64,000 bases of DNA, from the NCBI GenBank assembly GCA_946811185.2, contig OX328097.1, positions 31,457,627 through 31,521,626 of the forward strand. The letters are read 5' to 3'. The DNA is from Hippopus hippopus (taxonomy: Eukaryota; Mollusca; Bivalvia; Cardiida; Cardiidae). Position 1 is the stretch's first letter, and each line of letters begins with the position of its first letter. Shown here one piece after another: positions 1 through 12,192 of the stretch. The notes beneath the pieces were generated by a model, which saw only the letters and a list, made by a program, of their open reading frames with translations, was not told the origin of the DNA and searched no databases. The position numbers and the translations under genes were made by a program.

Positions 1-132
1 TAAGAGGGTAGGAAACATTGTGGGAAAAGGAGAAAATGCTGATTGACAACAGTTTCTCCTTTTCCCAGAGTTTTTCCAAAAGCCTCAACTTTCAGGGTCA
101 TTAAAACTCAGAATTGTGTGGTAAATGGTTAA
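1..132 (-). mobile_element. Family 1 TTAA hairpin element, cut by the window start
   Basis: Hairpin core plus the GTGTGGTAAATGG-TTAA end; the core centre has drifted (GATTGACAACAG). Confidence 0.75.
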
Positions 133-910
133 AAGCCGGTGAAGCGATACAGGGCCATCATTGCCCTCTTGTTTTAATTTGTTCCGAAATCAAACACTGA
201 ATAACAACATTATCATGCACAATAATCTAAAAACCTGCAAAGCGCAGAGATGATAAAATACACCTTTTTATGAAGTAAAACCAGCCAAAGAGCTGCAGTT
301 TTCAATATCGCTTTGGCTGGAATTTCCTATATACAAAAAAGCGGACAGTGCAGTCTGATCTTGATCTACATTGGCCGCAAAAGTAACTATAGTTGTGAAA
401 AACACTATACGGGTTAACAATCAGATGAATGGTTCGAAGTTCTGCTTTTTCTTACTTATCATATTACCTCCTGTAACCGACCCTTTTTCTTCTTGCTGCA
501 GGCCATTTTTTAAAACATTCTGGCTAAAGGAAAAATAAACTTTTCGGCACAATGTTTTTCATTGTTTTTGAGTATAAAATCGTTATTAGTTTTTAGCTTC
601 CGTATTTTACATTGATGGTTTCAGAATCAATTGTTGCAAATTTGTTTCGGGAAGTAGATCTAATTAGTTAATGGGAAAAAATCATCGACAGATAAAAGAA
701 ACGAAAAAAAGAAAGAAATTTGAATAAACAAACAAACAACTACAACAACAAGAACAGAAAAAAATAGAAACAATAAACGAAAACAGAAAAAAATAAGCGA
801 ATAGGTAGAAGCAAAGCGTTTTTTCAGTCAGACTGATACGATTTTATGACTCATGGTCGAAGGTGAGAAGGTGAAGATTTCTATTGTTTATGAGGTGGAA
901 AACCGTCTTT
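133..910. other. Intergenic, no gene seen
   Basis: AT-rich; a family 3 hairpin remnant at about 335-385 and an A-rich stretch at 690-800. Confidence 0.6.
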
Positions 911-1245
911 GTTGACCCTCTGCCAAAAGATTGCGTTTTTTTTTTCTAATTGAGGAAGATTTCAGCTGAAAACCTTGTTGGAAAAGAAGAAAACTCTGGT
1001 AATCGGAAAACTGTCTTTGATCCTTTGCCAAAAGATTGCGGTTTTTTCCTTGAGGAAGAAAGCGCTTGAAAACCTTGTGGGAAAAGGAGAAAATGTTGGT
1101 AACAAGCATTGTCTCGTTTTCCCACAAGGTTTTCTACCCCTTTCAGAATTTAGATCCCATCATTTGAGGTACACTTTAATTATCATCCGCAAATACTTAC
1201 AATATTGACAAGAGGCAATAGTTTTGTCGTCTACTTGAGAGTTAA
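911..1245 (+). mobile_element. Family 1 element with a duplicated left half
   Basis: Left-half blocks CCTCTGCCAAAAGATTGCG at 918 and CCTTTGCCAAAAGATTGCG at 1022 start two tandem partial units; only the second continues to the TTAA at 1242-1245. Confidence 0.65.
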
Positions 1246-1956
1246 TCATCAGAATGCGAATAGATGTAAAGGTCAATTTTCACTAAAAAAGAATTTTTAA
1301 AAAATTATACTGTATTGCAATACAAGGTCCTTTTGGTCCTTACGTTATATCGAACAGTTTAGATTGCTTGATCAGACCGCACGTTATGTGTCGTCCGATC
1401 TCTTTTCAAACTGTTTGAGACAGCGATGAAAGTTTCATTACTGTGACATTTTCATATTAAGGGCAAACCCTCCACCTGACGGTTAAATCCCAAAATCAAT
1501 CTGTTCCAAAATGGGATCAGACTTACTTTTAGACAGACCGTCTTGTCTTATCTGCACGATATGTACATTTCTAAGAACCTTATGATCAGCAAGAAGATCG
1601 TCCCCCTTCCCTGTGATGCGAAAATGTACTCTTAGTACTACTGTATTCTAAATACTCCAGTAGATAACTTACTGTTCTCTGCAAAGGACTGTTTTCATCT
1701 TGCAGTCTACCCCTTTTGAAAACATTTTGACAAAAGGAGTAATTTTTTTCGGCGAGCAATGTACCTTTTGATACAATGTTTTCAAATGTAGAAACGCATC
1801 AATTCTTAATCCATATGGATTATCCATATTTTACACGCATGTTCCAATAGTCGTCTGCTGCAATTTTTTATAAGGATTATGAGCGATAAAAAAGACTGCG
1901 ATAAAAAAAAGCTCGTTTTCTGCCAGCTAAAAAGATGAGTTTGTATGCTGACTTTA
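1246..1956. other. Intergenic, nothing recognised
   Basis: Only weak hairpin-family traces (CCTTTTGAAAACATTTTGAC near 1710). Confidence 0.5.
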
Positions 1957-2162
1957 AACCCTATCCGGCTACATAAGTTTAAAAAAATCTAAGCCGATAG
2001 TAAAACCCCGAATTATTTTATTTCAAACTTATTTTTTTGGAGTAAATATCTTCTTATCGGACAGTGTAGATCAAAGATCAGACTGCACGTTCTGTGCAGT
2101 CTGATCTTGATCTACATTGTCCGCAAAAGGTCAGTGAGTTGCGCTTAGCTGCTTAAGGGTTG
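1957..2162 (+). mobile_element. Family 3 element (AGTGTAGATC hairpin)
   Basis: AACCCTATCCGGC to GCTTAAGGGTT. The hairpin GACAGTGTAGATC...GATCTACATTGTC includes GCACGTTCTGTGC at its tip. Confidence 0.78.
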
Positions 2163-2304
2163 ACATGCTCTAGGTGCTTTTGCGACGGTATATAAACCAA
2201 GATCGGACTGAACAAAACAAGCAGTCTGGTCTTAGATCGACAGTACCGATCGTTGTGTACATTCATCTTATTACGGCAAAAGGAGGTCCTTCGGGTCACA
2301 ATAG

Positions 2305-2516
2305 TTACCTCTTTACCAAACGACATTATTTTAGACTTGTCCAAATTTAAAGCATTAGCAGACGACAAATAACATGAAGCTCAAAAGATGGCATTTGCTT
2401 TGAACTGGGCAGAAACATTGTGGGACAAGGAGAGATTCCTGATTACCAACATTTTCTTCTTTTCCCAGAATGTTTTCAAAAGCCTACTCCCTCGGGGATC
2501 GTTTGGTAAGGAGTGA
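2305..2516 (-). mobile_element. Family 1 element
   Basis: CTCTTTACCAAACGAC at the left and GTTTGGTAAGGAG at the right; the hairpin is diverged (GATTCCTGATTACCAAC). Confidence 0.8.
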
Positions 2517-3252
2517 GGACGTTGGATTTGTAATAAAAGAAAACCACAGGCTGTGCTGTTCATGCAGGAGCGCCACTGGCTAAGGCACTGCAAAGCCCCA
2601 TGTCAGCCTAGTGCTGATGAAACTAAGCAAAGACATCAATAAGTAAACCCTCGCCGTTTGTAACTGAAATACTGTTGAAAGCAGCCTAAATATCATTTGA
2701 AGACAGAAAGCTTCTCGAGGGAGAGTAGGGTTGCATACCTTCCAGCCACACATAGGTTACCGTGGTGCTGATAGGATCATTCCGAAACCATTCGGCAAAC
2801 TTTGGGTGATCCGTTGATCAAGTTTTAATTTACTTTACGGAAAAGGCCGACTTGTAACGAGTGATCCCGAAGGCAGATTAAGATATCGTGTTAGAGCTGC
2901 GTTGAGACAGCGATAGTCACTGGAACCTCAGGACTGGATTATTTAAGGTTTTATTCTTTCGATGACGATAGTGACTGATAAAGCTTTTGTGGACGGTGCA
3001 GATCAAGATCAGACTGCCCAGAATGTGGTGTCTGATCTTCGATCTACACCATCTGCTACCTGATACTAACCGAAACTTATCAAAAACTCTTTCGCTGGCG
3101 ATGTTGACGTAAATAGTTCCTGCGGACTACGCAGGACAAACATTCTGATCTTGGATCTACACTGCCAGCTATCAAAATCATCTTCAATCGCAATGAAAAT
3201 CTACTATTAGACACCGAAAAAGAACCGAATTTATAGAAAAGGCAGTTCAAAA
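2517..3252. other. Intergenic with family 3 traces
   Basis: Inverted AGATCAGACTGC / TCTGATCTTCGATCTAC pieces at 2990-3058 and 3140-3170. Confidence 0.5.
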
Positions 3253-3742
3253 GTAAACTCATTACCAAACGGTAAAATTTTGGACAGAACCAAGCTCAAA
3301 GCATTTGCCGACGACAAATTACATGTAGTTCAAATGATGATTCCTGTCTTTGAAAGGGTAGAAAACATTGTGAGAAATGGAGAAAATGCTGGTTATCAGT
3401 ATTTTCCCACAAAAGCCTTCTTTTCAGGGTCGTCTCAATTCGTTATTTTGTGATAAATGTACAGTCCTGTCTTTGACAGGGTAGAAAACTTTGTGGGAAA
3501 AGGAGAAAATGCTGGTTACCAGCATTTTCTCCTTTTCCCACAATGTTTTCAATGGCTTCTTTTTCAGGGTCGTCTTAATTCGTTATTGTATGTTAAATGT
3601 ACAGTCCTGTCTTTGATAGGGTAGAAAACTTTGTGGGAAAAGGAGAAAATGCTGGTTACCAGCATTTTCTCCTTTTCCAACAATGCTTTCAAAAGCCTTC
3701 TTTCTAAGGATCGTCTTAACGCGTTATGTTGTGGTAAATGTG
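3253..3742 (-). mobile_element. Family 1 element with a triplicated hairpin
   Basis: The block from TCCTGTCTTTG through the hairpin to GTAAATGT occurs three times in a row (starting at 3342, 3465 and 3605), followed by a fourth start near 3745. The second and third cores are nearly perfect palindromes. Confidence 0.85.
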
Positions 3743-4037
3743 CAGTCTTGTCTTTTTATCGACTCGCTCCGATCAGTGCAGTCAATTACCTGGACGGATT
3801 ATCCCGAAGGTTTAACTACAATCGTTTTAGAGCTACGTAGAGACAGCTATCTGGAAGGGTTACCGTGCTACTGGATATTAGATCTATATTTTTTTGCTAT
3901 TCCGAGGATTTTGTTGTAATAATCTACTACAAACGATAATCAAGTTGTGTACCATTGCTAATTGGCGAGGCTTTTGACATGTAAGTGTTTATGTTTTGTT
4001 TTTCTTGCATAAAAATCTTTATTTTCTTAAATACATA

Positions 4038-4289
4038 TGAGCCTTGATCTGGCAAAAGGGGGCTTAATGTATCTCCGTGATGCATTATACCAATAATGCC
4101 ATCAGATAATTATGGACACTTTTTTAACTACCGATTAAATTATAAGGTAGACTGGTTCTTGGACATAGAGAAAATTGACCAATAGCGAAATGTTTCAGCC
4201 AAGGTTAGCCTGCGCGGACTGCGGAGGCTGACATGGTTAGATACTTGTCGCAGATACATTAAGCCCCCTTTTCACAGAGCATGGTTCAT
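4038..4289 (+). mobile_element. Family 2 hairpin element (CAGCCTGCGC core)
   Basis: Ends TGAGCCTTGATCTGGC and CAGAGCATGGTTCA. The core palindrome GCCTGCGCGGACTGCGGAGG lies near 4207. A partial - copy follows at 4294-4440. Confidence 0.8.
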
Positions 4290-4821
4290 AAATATGAGCC
4301 GTGTCATTGTGAAAATGGGATTTAACGCATCTGCAGAACGTATTGACTCATGTCAGCCTGCACAATCTGTGCAGGCTGACCTGAATCGAAACTTTTTACT
4401 GATGGTAATTTTTCTCCATGTCAAAGAACCACTCTGCATCAAGATTTATAAAGCGCTTTTCAGACGAAATAAAATCTCTGTTGCGCAACAACTTGTTTCG
4501 TTAAATTTCGTTAAACTGGCATTGGACGGTCACAGGAGATAAAACGGGTACCAGATTATTGCTTCGTATAATTATGAAGATGCAATGAACTCTTTTTTCC
4601 CAGAGCAAAGCTCCTGTCTTTTGTACTTGACTGTTCCATTATTACAGTCGAATCTCAATAAAAAGTCCGAAAAGTTACGAATTACTGAATGGCTAATTCC
4701 TTTTCAAAGGACAAAACTTTTGAACTTTCCATATCGAACCATCCGGAAAAGACCAATTAATTGTCGATCAACCAAAATAAAAAGCTAGAAAACATTGTGG
4801 AAAAGGCGAAATGCTGGTCAT

Positions 4822-4823
<2 letters not shown>

Positions 4824-4867
<44 letters not shown>

Positions 4868-4890
4868 AGAAGAGAGAGAGAGAGAGAGAG
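4824..4890 (+). repeat. (GA)n microsatellite inside a family 1 remnant
   Basis: It follows GAAAACATTGTGGAAAAGG and GCTGGTCATCAC, the left arm of a family 1 hairpin; the right arm has been replaced by the GA run. Confidence 0.9.
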
Positions 4891-5540
4891 ATTACAAGCA
4901 AGCTGTATGTGATATGTCAACGATGATATATCGCATACGGAAACAACGTTTCTCCATCCCTTAGAAATAGATTTTTTCTATTCTAATAATTTCCACCAGT
5001 TGCAAGTGCAAAATAATAAAATTCTCTACTTCTTAAACAAACTGTTCTTTCCACCCAACTTGATGTAACCAGACAAGCTACAGTTTTTACGACCCTGAGG
5101 AAGAAGGCTCTTGATTGCCTGAAATGAAATGGAAGAGAAGCAGAGAGGATAGGTTAAGATTACTTTAAGATCAGTCTGCACAGATATGCAGGTTCATCTT
5201 GCTCTACACTCTGCAAATATACATGGTCTCGTACAGCAGAATATGTGTTAATGTCGGTACTTACTGCCTATTAATGTCGAAGCAACAATGTGTGGTTTAC
5301 GATGTTTTTTATTCTAGCACTGTTATCAGAATGTTTTTATATTGTTTATTGCAAGATTTTTTTTTGTTTGTTTTTGCTTCTATGTTTTTTGTTTGTTTGT
5401 TGGGTGTTTAACTTTGGTTTCAACATCATCATAGTTATGTCGCAGCGGTATATGGCACACCTATCATTGCTTTCAAAGGGCTCCGTTTACCTGTTCTTCA
5501 CACACCATTTTTTCTATAAGCTGCCTCCCACATAAACATA

Positions 5541-5850
5541 GTCTGATTGATTGAATGATTGGTGTTTAACGCCGTTTTCAACATTATTTTTATATCGCGG
5601 CTGCCAGTGCACCTATTCATGCTTCCCTGGAGTTTCTTTTTCCAGTACTGCGCACAATATTCTTTCCAAGCCACTGGCTGCTTTCTCACATAACCATCGT
5701 CGAAACATTGGTCAGCGGTAAGAGAGGAATGAATCCTGTTGCAATGACTATCACCAATCCTCGGAAAGAAATTGGCCGAGCCGGAAATCGAACAAGTGAC
5801 TCCCTGTTCTCAAGTCCTGTACGCTACCGACTGAGCTACCGGGGCTCGGC
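5541..5850 (-). mobile_element. Full-length tRNA-derived SINE (same family as 17259)
   Basis: Same head, body and ATTGATTG-type tail on the - strand; the tRNA-like head is at 5775-5850. The flanks AAACATAGTCTGA and AAACAGTCTGA look like an imperfect target duplication. Confidence 0.85.
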
Positions 5851-5861
5851 AAACAGTCTGA

Positions 5862-5998
5862 ACAATGTTCAGGCGTGAGAGACGAATGAATCCTGTCATG
5901 ATGTTAATCATTTAAGAATTTGAACAAGCTGGGAATCGAACAAGCTAACATTGGGTATCAAGCCCTATACGGTACCGACTGAATTACCAGGATCGGCA
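5862..5998 (-). mobile_element. SINE head fragment
   Basis: A second, diverged tRNA-like head with part of the body, directly behind the full-length copy. The box B and box A equivalents are readable as GGGAATCGAAC and CCGACTGAATTACC on the + strand. Confidence 0.65.
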
Positions 5999-6044
5999 GA
6001 ATGTTTTACTCAATACGTCCGCGCATACTGACCTGGGCTTTGTT

Positions 6045-6195
6045 TGCTTTTGGTCAATTTTTTACCTTTCAAAGGACCTTTACACCCCATGATTCAGTTT
6101 TGTGGATCCATGATTATATAATGACTTGCTTAATCATGCATCACGGAGATACATTAAACGCCCTTTTCCCAGAGCACGGCGCATTTGTATTAAAC
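6045..6195 (-). mobile_element. Family 2 fragment
   Basis: AAAGGACCTTTACACC..GATTCAG to TTTTCCCAGAGCACGG; core lost. Confidence 0.6.
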
Positions 6196-6539
6196 CATTT
6201 CGGCGCAAAATGCTAATTTCATTAGAATTCTAAGGCGGTGGACGTCAAGTTCAGACAGCACAGATAATGCTTGCATGAACTTTTCGGATACCATTTGAAA
6301 TTTCAGTCACATTTTATGGCCAATGTATCAGCATTTTTGGAACATGCAGTCTTGTCTTAATCTGTCCATATTTCCTATGCGATTTTCTGGTAGGCCTACT
6401 TTAGCGTTTGAAATGCCTTTCGCCGTTAATACTGACTAAACATTTTAGTTTCAGTTATCTGTGGCAAGACAGGACATGGTCGGGGAATAATAAAAATATG
6501 CCTGTCAGCCTGCGTCCTGCATGCCTGTCTGTACATCTA

Positions 6540-6671
6540 TTCACCCATCCATCCAATGGCCCACCAGCCCCTCCGTCCATCCGTCCGTCCATCCACTCAT
6601 CCACCTACCCATGAATCGATCCATGCATCTATCTATCTATCTATCTGTCTATCTATCTATCTATCTATCTA

Positions 6672-6702
<31 letters not shown>

Positions 6703-6776
6703 TTCCGTCCGTCCGTCCGTCCGTCCGTCCGTCCGCCCGTCCGCCTGTCTGTCTGTCTACCTACCTACCTACCTAC

Positions 6777-6826
<50 letters not shown>

Positions 6827-6857
6827 GTCTATCTGTCTATCTATCTATCTATCTATA
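6540..6857 (+). repeat. Compound tetranucleotide microsatellite
   Basis: Runs of CCAT/CCGT, then TCTA, TCTG, CCGT, CTAC and TCTA again. The open frames across it ([18 protein letters not shown]) exist only because a 4-bp repeat lacks stops; they are not genes. Confidence 0.95.
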
Positions 6858-6993
6858 TTTATTTGGGGAACAGCCAGTGGCCCGAAATGTTGTTCGGAAT
6901 TTTGGTATTTTAAAATTGCTCGTAGAAACTTAAAAAAAAAAAAAACATCATAACATCTGATTTTACCGCCGTGATATAGGTTTAAAACTGTGT

Positions 6994-7219
6994 AAACCCT
7001 TTATTACACAATCCCAAGTTTTAACGACCCTTAGGAAGAAGCTTTTTGAAATCATTGTGGGAAAAGGAGAAAATGCTGGTAACCGGCATTTTCTCCTTTT
7101 CCCACAATATTTTCTACCCGTTCAAGCACAGAAATCATCATTTGAACTACCTTTAATTCGTCGTCTGTAAATGCTTTTATTTTAGTCGAGTACAAAATTT
7201 TATCTTATAGAAAAGAGTG
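6994..7219 (+). mobile_element. Family 1 element with well-kept hairpin
   Basis: CCCTTTATTACACAATCCC start, core GTAACCGGC, ends at TCTTATAGAAAAGAG. Confidence 0.8.
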
Positions 7220-7589
7220 AAACACCAAACAAACAACCATCGTATTGATGATTTAATTTTGCAGCACAAACACAAGTTTCGCCGCCTTTCCTTTCGCTAC
7301 AAAGATGATCATTAATTTTAATGATTTACCCGAGAACCAATTCACTAGACAGAGTGCATGCACAATACGCCCAGCCTGAAAACCCGCGGAGAAGCATAAG
7401 GCATGCAATGAAGCGTACGAGAAAATGTAAAATTCATATTAATTCATTTTTCATATGCCTGAATTCTTTGATCCTGAATATTCTGAAATCGTTAGCTAAA
7501 CGAACGGAACATTCGGTGGAAAAATATTCGAAAACGGAATCTAAGCGGCCCTGTGATAAACAAACACTTTAACAATGCTTTGTTAAAAA

Positions 7590-7792
7590 GGGATCTCGTG
7601 CATCTGCCTGCGCAGACGACTTATGTCGAGATTTTCTGTGTTTGGTAACTTTTCTGTATGTCCAAGGACCATACTACCTCATACTGTCAACGGATATGGT
7701 GGATCCATTATTATATAATGATGTGCTTTGTAAAATGCATCACAAAGATGCATTAAACTCCATTTTGCCAGAGCATGGTTCACTTGATTACA
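7590..7792 (-). mobile_element. Family 2 element, core shortened
   Basis: GTGCATCTGCCTGCGCAGACG near the left; TTGCCAGAGCATGGTTCAC at the right. Confidence 0.65.
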
Positions 7793-9058
7793 AATCGAAA
7801 GTTCAGTTTTCTAACTGACAGAATACTTTTTAGTGGCCCTTTGTTTTTCCCGCACTACTCGACCTTAACATGTAAGAAAGCCTGTGCTAGCCTCATGCGT
7901 ATCCGTTCTAATTGAAAGAAAATCAAAATGGGAAAAGGAGCACTTGCTTTTGACAAGCAATTACATTTTTATTTACAACTACCCATGTCTACTATATTTT
8001 CAGAAGCAATAAATTTTTAAAAGGGTGTTACGGTATAGGTCATTTTTGGACATATATACACACACTATTCTTTTCTCAAAAAAAAAAAAAAGTTGGCGCA
8101 CTAAACTTTTGTGTAAAGTTGGTACGGAGTTATTAAATTTTTAATTTACGCTGCATTTTTATGGCCAGCATCTGTTATCTCGTACATGATTACAGCGAGA
8201 AATACGGAGAAAGAAAGTTAGATAATTTTTGTCCACGTCAGTATTTCCTTTTAGATTTTACGCCTAACATGTCTAACTATTTAGGAAATGGACTGACCCT
8301 GTATTTTGCTGACGATCAAAAACGTTTACTGCATGATATGGAGGGCAGGAAGGTAGGAGGCAATTCAGACAATCTTTTAACGTTTTGTTGATGAAAAAAA
8401 AAAAATTTGAAATTGTGAAAATAACACAGAGGAAAATAAATGAAGATCAAGAGAAAAAAAAAAATGGATTTAACTTTAACGGCAAATTTAGGATGTGTGC
8501 TTGATTTAATGTTGTTTGTGAAGATACGATTTCTAAGGTAGATCAAGGCTTTTAATTCTTCCCAAGCTGAAGGAGATATGTAAAATGCTGACAGTGATGG
8601 TGTAGATCAAGATCAGACTGCGCAGGCTGTGTGTCCTATATTTGGTAGAAACAGCCTTAGAACTGTACTCGAATGATTTCCTTTCCACATTGAAACCTTC
8701 CTTCTACCACTTAGTAGAAGAGACTTTTGGCATGTTTAAACTATCTTGAGTTATTATTTCTTTTTTTATATTTATTTATTAAAATTCGTTAATGAGGCAG
8801 TGGTATAATTGCAATAACATCAAGAAATAAATTTCAAGATAGCTTTCTTCCCCACTAGAAGAATAACTTTTCCTTTTCATAAGTACCTCCACTAGGCTAA
8901 TTCATTCAAAATTTCTTTCCTGTGATTGTAGAAAGATGCAAGAGCGATAGAGATTGAAATTCTGCAGTACACAAGTGATTGAAACGTGATAAAGCGATTT
9001 ATATCTTTACAAGTTTCAAGCAGTTTTCTCAGTTTTCTGCGCTAGTTCATATAATTGG
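7793..9058. other. Intergenic, no gene seen
   Basis: Short hairpin near 7930 (GGAGCACTTGC / GACAAGCAATT) and a family 3 remnant near 8600. The 76-codon frame at 8161 shows no family. Confidence 0.5.
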
Positions 9059-9313
9059 CCTGCAACACGCGAAAAGGGGCATTCAGACATTTGCGTAAAG
9101 TGTCGTCTCGGATCAGCCTTTGCAGTCCGCGCATGCTAATCCGAAAAGACACCTTCCGTTTTTACGTAATTTTCTGTTTTGCGCAACACTTCTATAGCAC
9201 AAAATCTAATGTAGTCGTTAAGTGCCGTCTCGGATTAGCCTGCGCGGACTGCGCAGGCTGATCCGAGACGACACTTTACGCAAATGTCCGAATACCCCTT
9301 TTTGCGTGTTGCA
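9059..9313. mobile_element. Family 4 long-inverted-repeat element
   Basis: CCTGCAACACGCGAAAAGGG at the left and CCCCTTTTTGCGTGTTGCA at the right are inverted. Each half also carries its own CAGCCT..GCGCAGGCTGATCC palindrome inside GTCTCGGATC-type arms. Confidence 0.82.
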
Positions 9314-9742
9314 AGCTATGTAGCGACCATATCTTCTCACACTTGTCACGTCACGGCAGACTACCGGAAGGGTATTTTTGTTAACATACTCTAATAGAGT
9401 TTTATCCGATTTTGAAATAAAAATTTTGGTCTGAAGGTACCCTTTAATGGGATTTTCTTCCTTAAATGATACTCGTATTGTAAACTCTGTCGGAAAAGAA
9501 GCAGTTGTTTCAGTAATTGCTTTTAACTATATCAGCGCCAAATATACTTGACTAAACAAACTGACGATGCGTCATGCACAGTCTTATTTTGTTCTATGCC
9601 GTCTACAAAAGCAACTGTATTCCTCTTGGACGCTGAGAGGGCTGAACACTTCAAAAAAAAAAGTTGTACTGCAGGAGCGTTATAATGCATACTTCAGGTG
9701 AAAGCTTGTGAACTGTAAAAAAAAAACAAGAATATTGTATAT

Positions 9743-10272
9743 GAGTCATGCTCTTGAAAAAAGGGGGTTTAATGCATCTCGGAAATGCGTTATACCAAGC
9801 AAGTCATCCTATAAATGAGCTCCGCTCTGGCAAAAGGGGGCTTAAGGCATCTCCTTGATGCATGATACCAAGCAAGTCATCACATGATTATGGATCTATA
9901 AAATCTATTCTGTCTAACAACCGACTGAATCTGAAGGTAGACTGGTCCTTGGACATGCAGAAAAATTGACAAATATCAAAAAGTTTCGATCCATGTCAGC
10001 CTGCGCGGATTGCGCAGGCTGACATGAATCGAAACTTTTTGCCGATGCATTAAGCCCCCCTTTCATGGAGTATGGCTCAAATATAGATCCATAAAATCCA
10101 TTTTGTCTAACAACCGACTGAATCATGAGGTAGACTGGTCCTTTGACACATATAATATTTACCAGTAGCAAAAATTTTAAATCCAGATCAGCCGTCGCAG
10201 ACTATGAAGGTTAGCCGGGGTCGATAATTTTTGCAGATGCAATGAACCGCTTTTTCATAGGGCATGGTTAAC
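9743..10272 (+). mobile_element. Family 2 element interrupted by a second family 2 element
   Basis: The outer copy runs 9743-9813 and 10081-10272; the inner copy (9814-10080) has the intact core GCCTGCGCGGATTGCGCAGG. The outer sequence is continuous across the insertion. Confidence 0.78.
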
Positions 10273-11225
10273 ATGTATTGGACAAAAAAAGAAGATTAAT
10301 GGTATATATAGAACAATCGTCACAAAAAACAGATAGTACTAATTGATAACAGACTCTCATGAACATACAAAGTTATCCGAACTAAAACCTTGTAACTAAG
10401 AGTGGCTTATATTACTTTTACGATACTTTTCTTCTTCACTCCTCTTCCATGATCTCAGAGCAACTTTATCCGCTTTATTATTCTGGCAGAGAGAAATTCG
10501 CCGTCACATTTGTTTTGTTCTATTACCTGTCAAATTTCTATCACAACATCCCAACATTTTTTATAGGTTCAAATAAAACCCCTTATATGATCTTGATGCA
10601 CATAACCCAGCTAAGTTAGAGATATTTGTCACAGAAGTTCCTCGAAACACAAGTAGGTCTATGTGAAATTTGGCTATGTTTTACTTTCATAATACAGTTC
10701 TTCTTCATGTCTATATTTAGACATAAAGATCACGTGACTGAACTTACCAGTCAGATTCTGTATCAGATTTTGACTTGTTATGATAATCTTGACATCTCGT
10801 CGATTAATATTTTTTTAACAAGCGGAGGAAGGTCGTATTAATAACCTTTAGAGCTCAGAATACACTCAACAGTCAACAGACATTGTTTGTCATTAATAGG
10901 ACCCAAATAACTTCAGTTTTAACAATGTTGCTTTTTGACCAGAACGCCTCGGCAAGCAGTGTAGATTAAAGTTCAAACTGCACATTTTGAATTATTAGCA
11001 TGTTTTAAGACCTTATCCATGAACGCACAAAATGAACCTTTCGGCAATAGGAGAAGTTTTCCTTTTCGCTACTCTGTTTTTTAGATTGACATTAAATGAC
11101 CAGAAAATATTGGGTTTTTTTTAAATAAAACTTGGTGAACACTGTAAATCCAAGATCAAACTGCACGTTCTGTGAAGTCTGAACTCAAGTTTATATTGTC
11201 AACAAAAAGCACTGAATAGTTTTTT
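10273..11225. other. Intergenic, no gene seen
   Basis: Family 3 remnants at 10955 and 11140-11205 only. Confidence 0.5.
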
Positions 11226-11430
11226 GCTGAAGTACAAGTATTCGGACCTGTCCAAATCCAAGTATTTGCAGACCACAAAATTAGTGTGCCTCAAATGGAG
11301 AGATTTGTCTTTGAAAAGGGTTAAAAACGATGAGAAAATGCTAGTTGCCAGCATTTTCTCCTTTTCCAACAATGTTTTATAAAAGCCTTTTTCTTCGGGG
11401 TCGTTAAAATTCGGGATCGTTGGGGAAGGG
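11226..11430 (-). mobile_element. Family 1 element, diverged
   Basis: GACCTGTCCAAATCC and a shortened hairpin; the right end reads GGGATCGTTGGGGAAGGG. Confidence 0.65.
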
Positions 11431-11532
11431 ACAGCATCTATTGTGTGTTATAGACTTTTATATCACAGTGCAATTTAAAACCCCAAATTTCACAGCAACA
11501 ATACATTGTATTTTATCAAATAGCAATAGCAA

Positions 11533-11744
11533 GTTAACCCTGAAGCTGTTAAGGGCGACTCACTGACCTTTTGCGGGCAGTGGAGATCAAGATCAGCCTG
11601 CACTGAACGTGCAATCTGATCTTTGATCTACACTGTCCGATAAGGAGATATTTTTCTCCAAAAAATAAGTTTGAAATAATATTATCCGGATTTTAACTAT
11701 CGGCTTGAAAGTTTTATTTAATTTCTTTAGTAGGATAAGGGTTG
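11533..11744 (-). mobile_element. Family 3 element
   Basis: GTTAACCCTGAAGCTG to GGATAAGGGTTG; hairpin GCAGTGGAGATC...GATCTACACTGTCC. Confidence 0.78.
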
Positions 11745-11984
11745 ATGTCTATTGTTTTTGTCAGTGTGATACCTTTCTCTGTGCTCTATGTAACACGGAT
11801 AAGTATTGTGGTTAGATATCTTGGGATATCTAATTCGAGATCAGCTGTTTATACATGAGGTTTGGCAAGCGTTTTGTTTGGTATATTGGCCCAATTAATG
11901 TCGATTCCAACCGTCGGATTTATTTCGTGTGATATACTGTTCTTAGTCCCGAGACAGTTTACATTTTGGTTTGTCGTGCCTGCG

Positions 11985-12192
11985 TAAATCCCTTACCGTG
12001 CTTAAACGGCCCTGAGGAGGGAACCTTTCGAAAATATTGTGAAAAGAGGGAAAACACTGGTAACCAGCATTTTCTTCCTCCCCCTCCCAATAATGTTTTC
12101 TACCTTTTTAGAGACAAACCTCATCACTGTATGTCGTGCAAGTGCTTTGAATATGAAAGTGTATAACATTTTGTGGTCGGGTAAAGAGTTAA
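11985..12192 (+). mobile_element. Family 1 element
   Basis: CCCTTACCGTGC to GGTCGGGTAAAGAGTTAA; the right hairpin arm has gained CCTCCCCCTCC. Confidence 0.75.

Noticed and set aside
6521..6933. Two overlapping 125-130-codon open frames of [18 protein letters not shown] repeats
   Set aside because: They are translations of a 4-bp microsatellite without stop codons; no unique coding sequence.
8161..8391. 76-codon ATG-started frame
   Set aside because: No motif, no splice or promoter context, surrounded by non-coding AT-rich DNA.
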